Shown: positions 22,985-33,003 of the stretch, piece by piece | Layout of the letters: each line of letters starts with the position of its first letter | Position numbering within the stretch: the first letter of the stretch is position 1 | Origin: Stereocaulon alpinum | Lineage: Eukaryota; Ascomycota; Lecanoromycetes; Lecanorales; Stereocaulaceae | Direction of reading: 5' to 3' | NCBI GenBank assembly: GCA_018257865.1 | Contig: JAEUBA010000029.1 | Coordinates: 1 to 64,000 of the forward strand | Length of the DNA stretch: 64,000 bases | The notes under the pieces: generated by a model | Databases searched by the model: none | The model's input: the letters and a program-made list of their open reading frames with translations, nothing else | Told to the model about the DNA's origin: nothing | Position numbers and translations under genes: made by a program

Positions 22985-24178
22985 TCACAGCAGCATTATT
23001 CGTGGCGAGAAGGTACGCTCGTGAAGAGTCTTACCATTCTTGAAGCCATCTTGACCCGGGTTGCATTCCGAAACAAGAGTAGAGACGGTGTCTAACAAAG
23101 TCAAAGCTGGCCCACTACCAGAGTACTTAGTCCCATCGAACTTTACGCCCGATGAATTGAAAGAGAGGACATGGCTCTTGATATTCATATTGATACGGAC
23201 TCTTTCGGCCATGCTGTGGTAATTCGAACAGCGCCACCTTCCTTACATACTCATCGACATGACCAAGTAAACAAGAGACACAGTGCTTCCCGGGTTGGAA
23301 GAGTCGTTGTACAGTTTCTCTCATGATGAGTCGCTACCTCTTCCATCACTCCGCAGAATACTAGCCGAAACACAGTCCCGTGCGTATGATTACTTCTTGA
23401 TATCTGTTAGTGCCAGTGCATGTGTAACTCTACGGGTTTTATCCATGCCAACGCGTTGTTTGGAAAGCCAGAATGCAAGGACCATTTTGTTGAGTAGCAA
23501 GTGTCAGAGGCCTTTCAATTACTCCTTATCAACGTTCTCTGGAGCATACTTCATTTCGGCCCATGTCAACGTTGCGATGCGGTGCAGTGAAATAGCTGTC
23601 TTCCACCTCGAGTTTGCTGTCGAGTACTGGGAGCACAGATTGAGGCACATGGGAGGGAGCAGCCAGTGGTTGAAGGATCGTTGTTGAAGAATCTGGCTTG
23701 TTGAGATGTTCCAGTGAGTAATAAAGCGGGCCGGAGGGTACCCGGGATATTCGAGGGAGCTGACCTTGGATTATGGCCTTGATGAGGGACCTATTAATGG
23801 AACAGAACATCTGGAACATTTCGATGTGAGCTTCCTGTCAAGACTCCCTCGATAGTTGTGCCATAGTTTGGAGCTGGGTCTGGCTTCCTTCTCGAGGATC
23901 ACTCTTGAAAGACCGAGCAAGCCCCAATTCTCCATCGTTTCGAAATAGTGGGCGGCTGTTGTATTCCTGTTGAAGGCTGGGTCTTCATCGACCTGTGCAA
24001 TATACTTTAGACGTCCTACAACACGGCTACTTGGGCTGAGCTTCGTTTTCGAAAGCAACCTGATCGCATCATGGATGAGGATCTTCAGATTATTGAAGGG
24101 TAAGCTGTAGATTCTCTGTAGGGGGTGCCGGCTACTTATGTGCTCTGGGCGGCGGTGGGCTAGTGATTGACTAAGCAA
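22985..24178 (-). CDS. Unrecognised multi-exon gene or gene remnant
   Basis: Several adjoining - strand frames read like coding sequence. At 24178-23771 there is IYSLPFNNLKILIHDAIRLL followed by FETMENWGLLGLSR. A donor after that Arg (GTGATC) and an acceptor TTGACAG would join it in phase to EAHIEMFQMFCSINRSLIKA near 23800. Further down are DSKLEVEDSYFTAPHRNVD, LFQPGKHCVSCLLGHVDEYV and KSHVLSFNSSGVKFDGTKYS. I do not recognise the family, and could not close a full model from start to stop. It may be a real gene with several introns or a decaying one. It lies just beside a solo LTR. Confidence 0.33.
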
Positions 24179-24214
24179 CTGGCCTGAGAGCTGATGTCCT
24201 AGCGAGGATGAAGT

Positions 24215-24433
24215 GCGTTAGAATAAGTGGTGGAAACTATGGTGGATGAGGCCTGCTTACCTCGGCTCGCTTACACTAGTCTACTAGGGCTAGGGCTTGC
24301 CAAGGCCTCCATGCGCACTGATAAAATCTCTGCATGGAATTCTAGCTAGGAACAACAACGTCAATAGCAATAGATTGTTCATCCACAAATCAATGACCAA
24401 GCAGTCTCCAATCAGATCACTCATATTCTAAAG
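24215..24433 (+). repeat. Solo copia LTR
   Basis: This matches the 3' LTR at 5355-5584 along its length but keeps CA/TG where that copy has TA. It is flanked by GAAGTG (24210-24215 and 24433-24438), the expected target duplication give or take a base, with no internal region beside it. It is therefore the product of LTR-LTR recombination of a second insertion of the same family. The exact first and last base are ambiguous by one or two positions because flank and LTR share bases. Confidence 0.82.
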
Positions 24434-24439
24434 AAGTGA

Positions 24440-25600
24440 CAGATTCAGATTCATGAGATGGAAGCAGGAATCTTCAAACTTGAATGCTTCATTTCGCTCT
24501 ATTCAGCTTAAGATAGCTGCTACAGTCACTCCGGCATCTACGCCTACAAATTTGTGAGAACTCGTTGAAGACACCGTGAAAAGCTTTGACCTTACACTCT
24601 CAGCCTTCGAACCATTGTTTCACTCTTTGCGTCTTGACTCGGAACCATCGGCTTGCCTTCCATCCAAGTGCGCCGTGTCCCTGTGAAACCGGTACCAGGT
24701 GTGAAAGACCCTGTGAAGTGAATTGAATGTGTAGGGTTGGTGATGCTGTCGTACTTGTGACAGTCAGCAACCCTGGGTACAATGTGAAGCTCGATCCACT
24801 CCAGATAGAAATTCACCCCAGCATCAGCATTTGGTATCCTTTCAAGGCCATAGGTCAAATGCAGTACTACCTCCATGGCCCCAACGACTACTTTGCTGAT
24901 CGTTTCTGCGATCGAGAAGTCTGCCTGTGGCTCTACCGCCACCGCCGCGGCTCCATCACGTCTTCTGAGACCAAGAGCCGTGCTAAATCACACGTATAAA
25001 TAAATTATTCTGGTACCTAAATGCCCTCTTACAAGGGCATATGCACCACCGGTCCTGTGTGAAAGGATCGGATGCCCAGCTTATTCCGTGTGGGGGAGGT
25101 TCAACTCTGCGTCCCTATTTATATGGTTTTTCATTTCCTTTTCTTCTCTTCTCCACACTTATGATATGTTCTGACAGATAAGAGTGATCTTAGCGTTCTT
25201 AGGAACATATAGTGACATATTTAAAAGCTACTTAAGATATCAGGGATCTCTAGCAGACCCGCGAGAGGTTTTTCCTCGAAGTCGAACTCGCAAGAGCTCG
25301 CATCCCCCACAGTTGCCGTAATGGCGCTGAATGGTATATATAAAAATATTTCTGCATACAATACCTCAATTGGTGAGCCCGAATCATCACAGGACACCCA
25401 GTGTCACAATATAACGCCAATAATAAAGCGTCAACGACGGGCTCGGGCTCCCATTACAGTCCCGAAGAGGGAGAAGTAGAACCTTTGTATTGGACATCAC
25501 GTTTACAATGTCGAGGCTTTCCAGAGAGCCGTCTTCCTTCGTACCGGCCTGGACGAGCATCATGAACTTGGCAATATCCAAACCAACAAAAACGTGCTGC
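24440..25600. other. Intergenic, AT-rich 5' flank of the coiled-coil gene
   Basis: Frames at 24592-24942 (-) and 24727-24999 (+) overlap antisense and neither has a recognisable motif. A pyrimidine-rich tract and TATATA-like runs (25120-25360) could belong to the promoter of the downstream gene. Confidence 0.45.
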
Positions 25601-25769
25601 GGGATTAACAGCAGACCCTCAACGCCATTAAGCGACTTTTCGAAGCAGAAAAGGAGTTGGCCAAAGCAATCAAAGATTCTAGCAAGGTGAAGTCAAGCCC
25701 TCAAGCCAACGCACATTCAGAGGGTAGCCAAGGTCCGTCGGCAGCTCCGATTGTCGAGCATGAATTTGA

Positions 25770-27884
25770 ATGCCTCGATGCAATGGATGTTCACGAACAG
25801 GAGCCAATTGCAAGCGGTTAGACGTGGTAGAGGACACACTCCAGGCTATTGAAGCCGTCAAGCAAGAATTTAGCCAATGGAAAGCCAAGCTTGACGAGCT
25901 GATATCTGCCACAGAGGAGCAGATGGCCGCTGCACAGGCCGTAGCGCAGCAAAGGCTCGAAGATGTGCAGGTCACGTTCGACAAGAGGGTCACAGAGCTT
26001 CAAGAAGGACAGCAGAAGACGATCGAGCGCTGCCTCCGTGACGAGAAGAATCGACATAAGGACAAGCTCGGGGAATACGCTAGAGATTACGACGAAAGGC
26101 TGAAAGCACTGCAGACCAGTGACTTTGCGGACATTTTGGAGGCGCAGAAGCAGGTGGCTAGTGAAACCGAAGCCAGGTACTCGAAACAACGGATCCAAGA
26201 CGTACAGGCGGACCACGAACGGCACATCAAGACGATAGAAACATGTCATAGAAAGGCACTGGCCGATCAGCAAGCCAGCTTCGATGCGCAGATCGAGATT
26301 CACCAGAAGTACCGCAGCCTACAGGATAAGCTGCGAGTGGCTAAGACGGATCGAGATAATGTCAACACTTTGTTGGCCAAGCAGCAGAAAAATGCGAAAG
26401 CCAAAGTGAATCATCTTGAGGCACAGACACAACGGCTCGAGGGCGACAAGCAGGATCTTGAGGCACAGACACAGCGGCTCGAGGGCGACAAGCAGGACCT
26501 TGAGGTAAAGACACAGCGGCTCGAGGCCGACAAGCTGGATCTTGAGGCACAGTCACAGCGGCTCGAAGCCAACAATCAGAATTTTAGGGCACGGACACAG
26601 CAGCTCGAAACCAACAATCGGATTCTCAAGGCAAAGACAAAGCAGCTCGAAGCCAACAACCAGGTCGTTCAACGCCAAAACGAACAGCTTGAGACGGACA
26701 AACAGACTCTCCAACAACAGCAGGAGAAGGCCACCAAGGAGCAAGAGGTTCTAGAACGCAGTCGTGGAGTCGCTATCGACCGTATCAAGAAGCTCCAACA
26801 GGCTCTCAAGGACAAGCAGGAACAAATTCAAGAGCAGTCTGTGACGATCTCAGCAGATAGCAAACGTTTAAAAGTCCTTGAAAAGGAGATGGCGGCGTTG
26901 GAAAATTACATCGCCGGACTGGAAACGAGGGTTGGCAGCATGGACAATGAGCTACAGAGCAAGGCGGTCACCATATCGACTAACGAGCACTCTATCAAGA
27001 GTTTGGAAGGTACAAATAAAAATCTAAGATTAGATATAGAAGCTACCGCTGCAGCACTCCTGGAACGCCAGGGTAGGATTGATGAGCTCACCAAACAGCT
27101 AGGCAGGCAGGACGAGCGCGTGACCAGGCGGGGGACCATCATCATGGCGCTTCGTACGGAAGTGGATAAAGCTAAGGAACTGCGGGCGACCGAGTATGCG
27201 CAGGCTAAGGATAAGATGGAGAGGTTACAAGACCACATCACCTTCAACGAGGAGAATTTGGCCTCACAAACATCTACTCTCGAGGAGAAAAACAAGCTGT
27301 TGGAGAAGCTGGAGCAGACACGAGAAGAGCTGCGTTCTGAAATCAGCAGCTGCAAGCATTCCGAGGATCAACTCAAGTCGGAATCGGACCAAAAGAGATT
27401 GGCCTTGACTATGGCAGAATCTGAGAGGACTGTGCTGAATGGCAGAATAGAGACCCTTAGAGGGGAAGCTTCAGACAGGAAATCGAAGCAGGATCAAATG
27501 GTGCAACACCTGGAAGAGGAACTCGAAGCTACTCGCTCCACTATCAAGAGTAGGGATGATGATTTGAGGGGACAGCAAGCTCAGAATCTCGCCAACATCA
27601 AGGACGCATTGGTTGGTGCCGCCAAGTATGAAGGGATGGATGTTTCAGTCCTGGCTTGCAAACTGGTCGATCAACAAGAGATCTTGGTCGTTATTTACAA
27701 AGCGAGCGGAGGGAAATACTACTGGCAGGGAGAGGTCCAACAATGTCAAGTTAGATTTGAAGGATATCGTCCACGGTTGTCCTTGAACCACGGGCAGCAA
27801 GATGCCATCGACATCCATATCCCTAAAGGCTCCGACCTTAAAGGGTTGCCGAAGTGGCTCAAATCTCAACATAGCAATGCTTAG
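25770..27884 (+). CDS. Long coiled-coil protein with 14-residue tandem repeats; 5' end unresolved
   Basis: 704 codons are open from the first ATG. Almost the whole protein is heptad-type, Glu/Gln/Lys-rich coiled coil. Residues about 215-310 consist of a 14-residue unit (LEAQTQRLEGDKQD and variants, about seven copies), visible in DNA as a 42-bp tandem repeat. The C-terminal about 100 residues (AKYEGMDVSVLACKLVD…) look globular. The coding frame continues upstream in another phase: from about 25609 it reads QTLNAIKRLFEAEKELAKAI, also coiled coil. A weak GTCCGT donor near 25727 with acceptor GAACAG near 25799 would join the two in phase. The native start is therefore probably upstream of 25770, and the stops in that frame suggest a further intron or damage. 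Function unknown; a structural or tethering role is inference. Confidence 0.7.
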   Translation: MPRCNGCSRTGANCKRLDVVEDTLQAIEAVKQEFSQWKAKLDELISATEEQMAAAQAVAQQRLEDVQVTFDKRVTELQEGQQKTIERCLRDEKNRHKDKLGEYARDYDERLKALQTSDFADILEAQKQVASETEARYSKQRIQDVQADHERHIKTIETCHRKALADQQASFDAQIEIHQKYRSLQDKLRVAKTDRDNVNTLLAKQQKNAKAKVNHLEAQTQRLEGDKQDLEAQTQRLEGDKQDLEVKTQRLEADKLDLEAQSQRLEANNQNFRARTQQLETNNRILKAKTKQLEANNQVVQRQNEQLETDKQTLQQQQEKATKEQEVLERSRGVAIDRIKKLQQALKDKQEQIQEQSVTISADSKRLKVLEKEMAALENYIAGLETRVGSMDNELQSKAVTISTNEHSIKSLEGTNKNLRLDIEATAAALLERQGRIDELTKQLGRQDERVTRRGTIIMALRTEVDKAKELRATEYAQAKDKMERLQDHITFNEENLASQTSTLEEKNKLLEKLEQTREELRSEISSCKHSEDQLKSESDQKRLALTMAESERTVLNGRIETLRGEASDRKSKQDQMVQHLEEELEATRSTIKSRDDDLRGQQAQNLANIKDALVGAAKYEGMDVSVLACKLVDQQEILVVIYKASGGKYYWQGEVQQCQVRFEGYRPRLSLNHGQQDAIDIHIPKGSDLKGLPKWLKSQHSNA
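26418..26700 (+). repeat. 42-bp in-frame tandem repeat (about 7 units)
   Basis: The unit begins about CTTGAGGCACAGACACAACG and encodes LEAQTQRLEGDKQD. The first units are nearly identical and later ones diverge, which indicates recent slippage or unequal exchange at the 5' side. Confidence 0.8.
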
Positions 27885-27889
27885 GCAAG

Positions 27890-29540
27890 ACACAGGAAAC
27901 GATATATTGCAGTTGAAGATCTGATTGTGACGAGACGCTTGGACTGGGAAGAGCTCCAATCTCGATCGGTATACAGAAGGCTCCGTACAGTGTCTCTTTT
28001 GGCCAGAATGATTGGGAATAGCTCATTAGCAATATGTCGTTGGTATTCCCCGGCCCCGAAGGAACGTGGAGATATTGCTGACCAGCTATCACAGCGTTAG
28101 TCTTGTCTGGATCTCAACACGGATGGTTCAAGCAAATCCGCATCCTTCGTTGACTCTTGAATTCGTTCGGCACTAATTTGCTGACCCGCACCTACCTTCT
28201 GAATATCACGTGATGTCTTGGACCAGAAGATGATCATGAAGGGGACTTGGAGACCATATCAGATGACGAAAATAACAGGGAAGATATAGAGGATGAGATG
28301 AGGTATATGACTGATAGTATTGGAGGATGCTTGTGTTTTCCCATTGAAAAGGTCTCCGAAGGGAAGGATGCTGGTGAAGACGATTGGGCGCTGCTGGTGT
28401 TAATAATCGGAGGCAAAGGGAGCTTACGTAGCTAGAGGCCGCCAGAGACAATCAATCAATTCGGCTCATAGCCCGTATCCACTTCCAATATTCGGGACAT
28501 GACTTGCCATCGTCAGAAACTTGCATTGCGAGGTATAGAACTCGTGTGGATCTACACCGTATGGAGACTTTCTGTGGTTTCTTCAGTGTTGGAACTTGAA
28601 AGCTGAGACCTCAATCCGCGATAGTTGGTCCAGATCCCCTTTACAGCTACTGCTTACCGTTGTTTTGCAAGACACAAGCTCTGCAGCGCTAATTCAAAGG
28701 GATTTCAAGGTTCTTTGCTAATTCCCATGGGTCTCAAACCTCCACATGTCCAATGCGTCCAGATGTTCACGGTATTTGGCATAAGTATGCGTATGTTGAG
28801 AATTCATGCAAGTGCCCCGGCGCTGCGGTCTCCATCCACCCTGCTGTCCACGCACATCCTGTTTCCATGATCAGCGCGGTCTTTACGCCCTTAGAGCAGT
28901 CTTCAATCAGTCAATACCAATCTGACGACTACAAGGAGCTTTTCTCCAGGTTTATGGCCTGGTAGTACGCTCCCATTTCAGTGCCCGAGTCTTACTGGCT
29001 AGACACTTGCAATGGGAATCAACAGCGCGGCCTCGACTAGCTGCTCCTGTTCGGAAACAACTATGCAAACTTCCCCAGCATACTTTGATGAGCCTTATAA
29101 CGCTCAGCGCAAGTCCATATGTGTATAAAGATTGTGCGCTGGGAGCCTTGGGCCAGCCTGTCAACAGTTTCTCCGGCGCTCAGCATGACTAGCTAGATTG
29201 TAGACCAACAAGCAAAACAAAAGGCCTTGGAGTAGTGGACTGGGAAATCACAAAGTAGCCTAAACTAAATGTATTTGGAAGTGGGACAACCTACTTACAG
29301 CAGCAAGCGTAAGCGTAGGGATCGGACGCCAAGAGTCTACGCTATTACATTTTGGGCAGACTATACGAACATCATTCATCAACGCCCCTATCATGTTCAT
29401 CTATCTACGACGTTGTCATATTTAGAGTTTTAATTATGATGGAAATGATGGTGGAGCTGAACTCGGAGCATACGTGTTGGTTGATACCCAATCGCCTGCG
29501 CAGTATGTCAAATGCAAGCATTCACGTTGAAAATACCGTA
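27890..29540. other. Intergenic, 1.65 kb, no gene recognised
   Basis: Only short frames, with antisense pairs at 28206-28451 (-) and 28247-28435 (+). No motif or repeat seen. Confidence 0.5.
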
Positions 29541-29547
29541 ACACAGC

Positions 29548-29853
29548 TTAGATACGCGTCATGACCCCGCCCAATTTCCGTATCTTCCCAAGTTCCGCGT
29601 CCTCCGTGTCCCTCACCGCTTTCTCAATGTCCTTTACTACAACATAATTACCATCTCCACCTGCTGTTTTGCAACAACTATACATCCTGCCTGCAATAGA
29701 CTCGAACAGCAGGTATCCTTGTATACTCGCAGCAGACTTCATTAAAACCAGTGCCTGTGGATGCCTAAAGGAGCCCTGGGCAGACGAGACATGGGTATGT
29801 ACTCCCCTAGTCTCTATCATTCCTACGCTGAAGCCTGTTGCAGACGCCAACAT
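29548..29853 (-). CDS. Possible small gene of unknown function, 101 aa
   Basis: Starts ATG TTG GCG at 29853, overlapping head-to-head with the ATG of the + strand gene at 29852, and ends …KIRKLGGVMTRI. Segments such as NYVVVKDIEKAVRDTEDAEL look like ordinary protein. No family recognised. It could be the last exon of a longer gene or a chance frame. Confidence 0.25.
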   Translation of the reverse strand: MLASATGFSVGMIETRGVHTHVSSAQGSFRHPQALVLMKSAASIQGYLLFESIAGRMYSCCKTAGGDGNYVVVKDIEKAVRDTEDAELGKIRKLGGVMTRI

Positions 29854-30879
29854 GCCGGACAGTGGACGAGGTGCGAATGGTCGCCAAATGGCAGTACGTA
29901 ATAGAGCAGTGCTCCGCGCACAGCTAGGGTTCAGAGACGCAGCCGAAATGACGGAATGGTTGCAGTCCGACAGGTTTCAACGGTACTTCAATGAGTACGC
30001 AAGAATTTGTGTTTTTCCTCAGGAGAGCGCAGCGCAAGCGAAAGGAAGTCGGTGCCGACGTGGGCCAGATTTAGCAGTAGTTGAGGCACGTCTTGCTGAG
30101 GGAGAACGCCCCGGTAATGACAAATTCTCCGACCCAGGCCCTGACAAATCTGGTTGGGATCAAATAGATCATCTCGCACGCTTGTTGTATCTTGTTCGTC
30201 GGGCAAACACAAAAAATGTGAGGGGTTTGTTTTATGGCAAGGGCTTCTCAGACGCCAAGCTTAACGTGCTTGTGTGGGCCCTGATAAAATTCGCCGAATC
30301 CCGTTTAGCTCCATCGACCATGAGCAAGGGGAAGCGGAGTACTAGTCCGCTCCCAACGGCACCGCTAGCAGCACATAGAGGGGGATTCGGATGATGAAAT
30401 AGAGCCAGAAGGGAAGGGGCCAGGAGAGAAGGAGCCGGATCCCAGGATCCAGGGACAATCCTCTGGGCTCGAAGTAGTCCGATCACAAGGTACTTCCATC
30501 CAATTCGAACACCGACGTAATGAGGAGGCAGAGTCATTCAGCGCTCCTGATGATTCCAATCACGAGGACAGTTCACTTGGCTCCGCCCTGGCACTCGCAA
30601 AAAATCAAGGATCTCCGGGAATGCCTCCAGCGTAAAGAGGAAAGAACAACCTTACTGGAATCTGCGACGATGACGAATGACAAGCGCACACAAGAATTCG
30701 AGGGCACTGTCTTTCTGCAATAAAAGACCAGTGCAGCGGATTCCCGATACATCAATGAGATGAGCGAAATCTTACCCAGTGTTCGAGTACGATCACAGTA
30801 AACAACCAGCGCATCGAGCAACTCAAGGGCGAACTTTCCCAGTATTGGAGTACAATCACAGCAAGAAACCAGCTAAGTA
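29852..30879 (+). pseudogene. Damaged or intron-rich gene: unknown N-terminal domain plus coiled coil and 21-residue repeat
   Basis: From ATG 29852 a frame encodes MPDSGRGANGRQMAVRNRAV then EMTEWLQSDRFQRYFNEYAR and WDQIDHLARLLYLVRRAN, up to about 30305. Coding then continues in a second frame from about 30383 (GDSDDEIEPEGKGPGEKEPD, to about 30600). It moves to a third frame at a run of six A (30600-30605) with KIKDLRECLQRKEERTTLLE. Lastly, at 30777-30879, a 63-bp duplication encodes PVFEYDHSKQPA and PVLEYNHSKKPA before a TAG. A weak intron (GTTTAG…CATAG, about 30304-30382) could explain the first jump. I found no clean splice sites for the others. Frameshifts in a decaying gene are the simplest reading; multiple introns are the alternative. 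Family unknown. Confidence 0.45.
30777..30877 (+). repeat. 63-bp tandem duplication (two copies), in frame
   Basis: Copies start at 30777 and 30840. In the frame PVFEYDHSKQPA/PVLEYNHSKKPA several of the differences are third-position synonymous changes (GTG/GTA, AGT/AGC, AAA/AAG). This argues that this frame was under protein-level selection after duplication. Confidence 0.6.
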
Positions 30880-30889
30880 GTTGGGGCCT

Positions 30890-31550
30890 GCTGGCAGAAA
30901 GAGACTCATTCATTCTGGCAACCAACTTCTTTCCTTCCTTGATGTATCGCTATAACAGTGTACTTATCCTAGCTATTATACTATCATAAATTCATTCTGT
31001 AGTTCATTAATGGAATTTGACTCTAGATTGCTAGGCTTATGGCAATGCTCAACAACTTGGAGAATGTCGTTAACAACGGTTTTATTCTATGGACCTCCTT
31101 CTACCTAGGGGGCGCAGATGGTCCTCGGAAGCTTGATCAACCAATTATGATGTAGCTAGCTTAGCCACACAAACCGGCAAAGGATTAATTCCATATCTAC
31201 GTGACTGACAGGAGGACTACTTACATTCAGCCCAGAGAATCCTAGCCACATCTAGATTGGAGCAACGATGCAGTATCGTTCCAACCGCCGGTGAGAAGAG
31301 GTATCATAGGAAACCGATGCTGTTCATCATGTTTGATAGGCTCATGAAAGTTCACACAGACGCTAGAACATCTTTGAATGGCCACATACCATATTGTGCC
31401 TTCATAAAGGGACACAGGGGCTTGATTAATCAAGGAAATCGATATGAGTGACGTCATCATCTTGGCATCTGTTTACTTCATTGAGCATCTCGTCACCACC
31501 AACTGCATTCTGCAACCATTCAACGAATACTTCAGCAACCTGAATCAATA
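30890..31550. other. Intergenic, promoter side of the LEA-like gene
   Basis: No recognisable gene. Frames at 31242-31460 (-) and 31257-31451 (+) overlap antisense. Confidence 0.5.
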
Positions 31551-31555
31551 TCATC

Positions 31556-32212
31556 ATGGTCAAAGTTGCAGAGAACCGCGTGGTAGATCTCGATATCTTG
31601 CCAGGAACAGAGCAAGACAAGCTTAAGGCCCAGGCTGACGCTTTAATGTATGTGCTCGTTCAAGCTTCAGCTGAGCTGAACTTTGTCCACGGAGATAAAT
31701 GAAGTTGGCACTAATACGCTTCGTACAGGCAACAAGGGACCCAGAACCTTCCCCCCGAAGCTCGAGAGAAAATCGAGAGCGTCAGTCAAGGTGCTACAGG
31801 CGTGGGACAGGATGCGCTGAGTACTGTTGGTGGAGGCGTGAAAGGCGTTGTCGATACGGCTGGGAATACTGTTCGTACCTAATACCTACAGGCCTACAGA
31901 CAGGTTGATTGATTCTATGGCTTTGAACAGGTCGGTACACTTGGGAGCGGCCTCAGTGACACAGTTACTGGCGTGACAGGCGGCTTAGGAAATGTGGCTC
32001 AAGGCGCAGGCGATACCGTGCGAGCTGGGTTCAGCTCCAAAGACAGTGGAGACCCAGCAGCTGATGCAGCGGACGAGACGGCACACAAGGCACAGAACAC
32101 TGCGAGTAAGGCTGGTAGCAAAGCTTCTGAGACCGCAGGGCAGGTCGAAGACATGACAAGCGATACGGCTGGTAAAGCGAAGGATACTGTCGGAGGAGCT
32201 GCTAAAGAGTGA
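31556..32212 (+). CDS. LEA-like hydrophilin (late-embryogenesis-abundant-type stress protein)
   Basis: Three exons close in phase: 31556-31647, 31729-31870 and 31931-32212 (introns 81 and 60 nt; the second uses donor GTTCGT). The product is 171 aa. It starts MVKVAENRVVDLDILPGTEQ. The remainder is Gly/Ala/Thr/Lys-rich with repeated 11-residue-like units (AGNTVGTLGSGLSDTVTGV, DETAHKAQNTASKAGSKASE, DTAGKAKDTVGGAAKE), has no Cys or Trp and is strongly hydrophilic. This is the composition of group 3 LEA-like proteins that stabilise proteins and membranes during drying or heat. Partners unknown. A stress-induced role follows from the family, not from promoter motifs that I can see. Confidence 0.82.
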
Positions 32213-32219
32213 AGGAAGA

Positions 32220-33000
32220 GATGGGTGCCGTAGGAAGACTGCAATTACGGTTGATGGCTATGAATACTCACGATGGAATGAACGGATATCAACAATGTTG
32301 GGGAGTTTGATGAGATATTTGGACTGGGTTGCAAGTTGGTTGAGATACAATTACTTTCCTAAAGATGTGTAATCAGCCATTACGTTCTTTTCAATGATAA
32401 TGTCCGAACTATATCTCAGATGCCCGCCCCAATCTTCTCTTTTCTTCAAGCTATTGATCGATGTCAGAGCGGGTCACACTGCTCGCCGCACAGTTCAATA
32501 CTTCCCCTCTAGCTGACTAGAGGACCTCTACTGCGATAAATACCCCGCTCAAATTTCATCTACAACAGATGGATCTCTTTAAGTTTCAAGCTGGGTTCTA
32601 ACAGTTCCCCGCTCCTTTTCTATCATTATTAAGTAGATCTATCCAAACTCCAAGCTGGGTTCTGACAGTTCTGCGCTCAATTATCTCCCCAAGATGAGCG
32701 TTAAATGGCATCCGCCGACAGCATCTAGAGCATTGAGTACGAAGTTCGAAAGCTGGGCAGTTGAGTACGCTGGCGTAATGGAGTTGATCATCACCTCTTA
32801 CCTTGGCTTACAGCAATGCAGAGCTCTTTCGTCATAGTCCCTTCAACGTGTCCAAACAAATTCATAAGCTATCTATTCCGGAGATAGTTCCGAGGGTACA
32901 ATCCTTCTGCTGTTTCTTCTTTACTCAAAACAAACATTTTCTCCCAACTTTGCTTGTACCTATCTGTGGTCTCTGGGTTGGCTATCTCACCGCGGCGCAA
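32220..33000. other. Intergenic, no gene recognised
   Basis: A short near-duplicate phrase, 'tttcaagctgggttctaacagttc' type, occurs around 32583-32607 and 32648-32672. Otherwise nothing supported. Confidence 0.5.
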
Positions 33001-33003
33001 TGG

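Noticed and set aside
24592..24942. 116-codon frame on the - strand as a gene
   Set aside because: No ATG at the front, no family signal, and an equally long antisense frame overlaps it.
25770..25820. CNGCSRTGANC at the start of the coiled-coil frame as a Zn(II)2Cys6 cluster
   Set aside because: Only three Cys with the wrong spacing, and the segment may not even be translated if the upstream exon is used.
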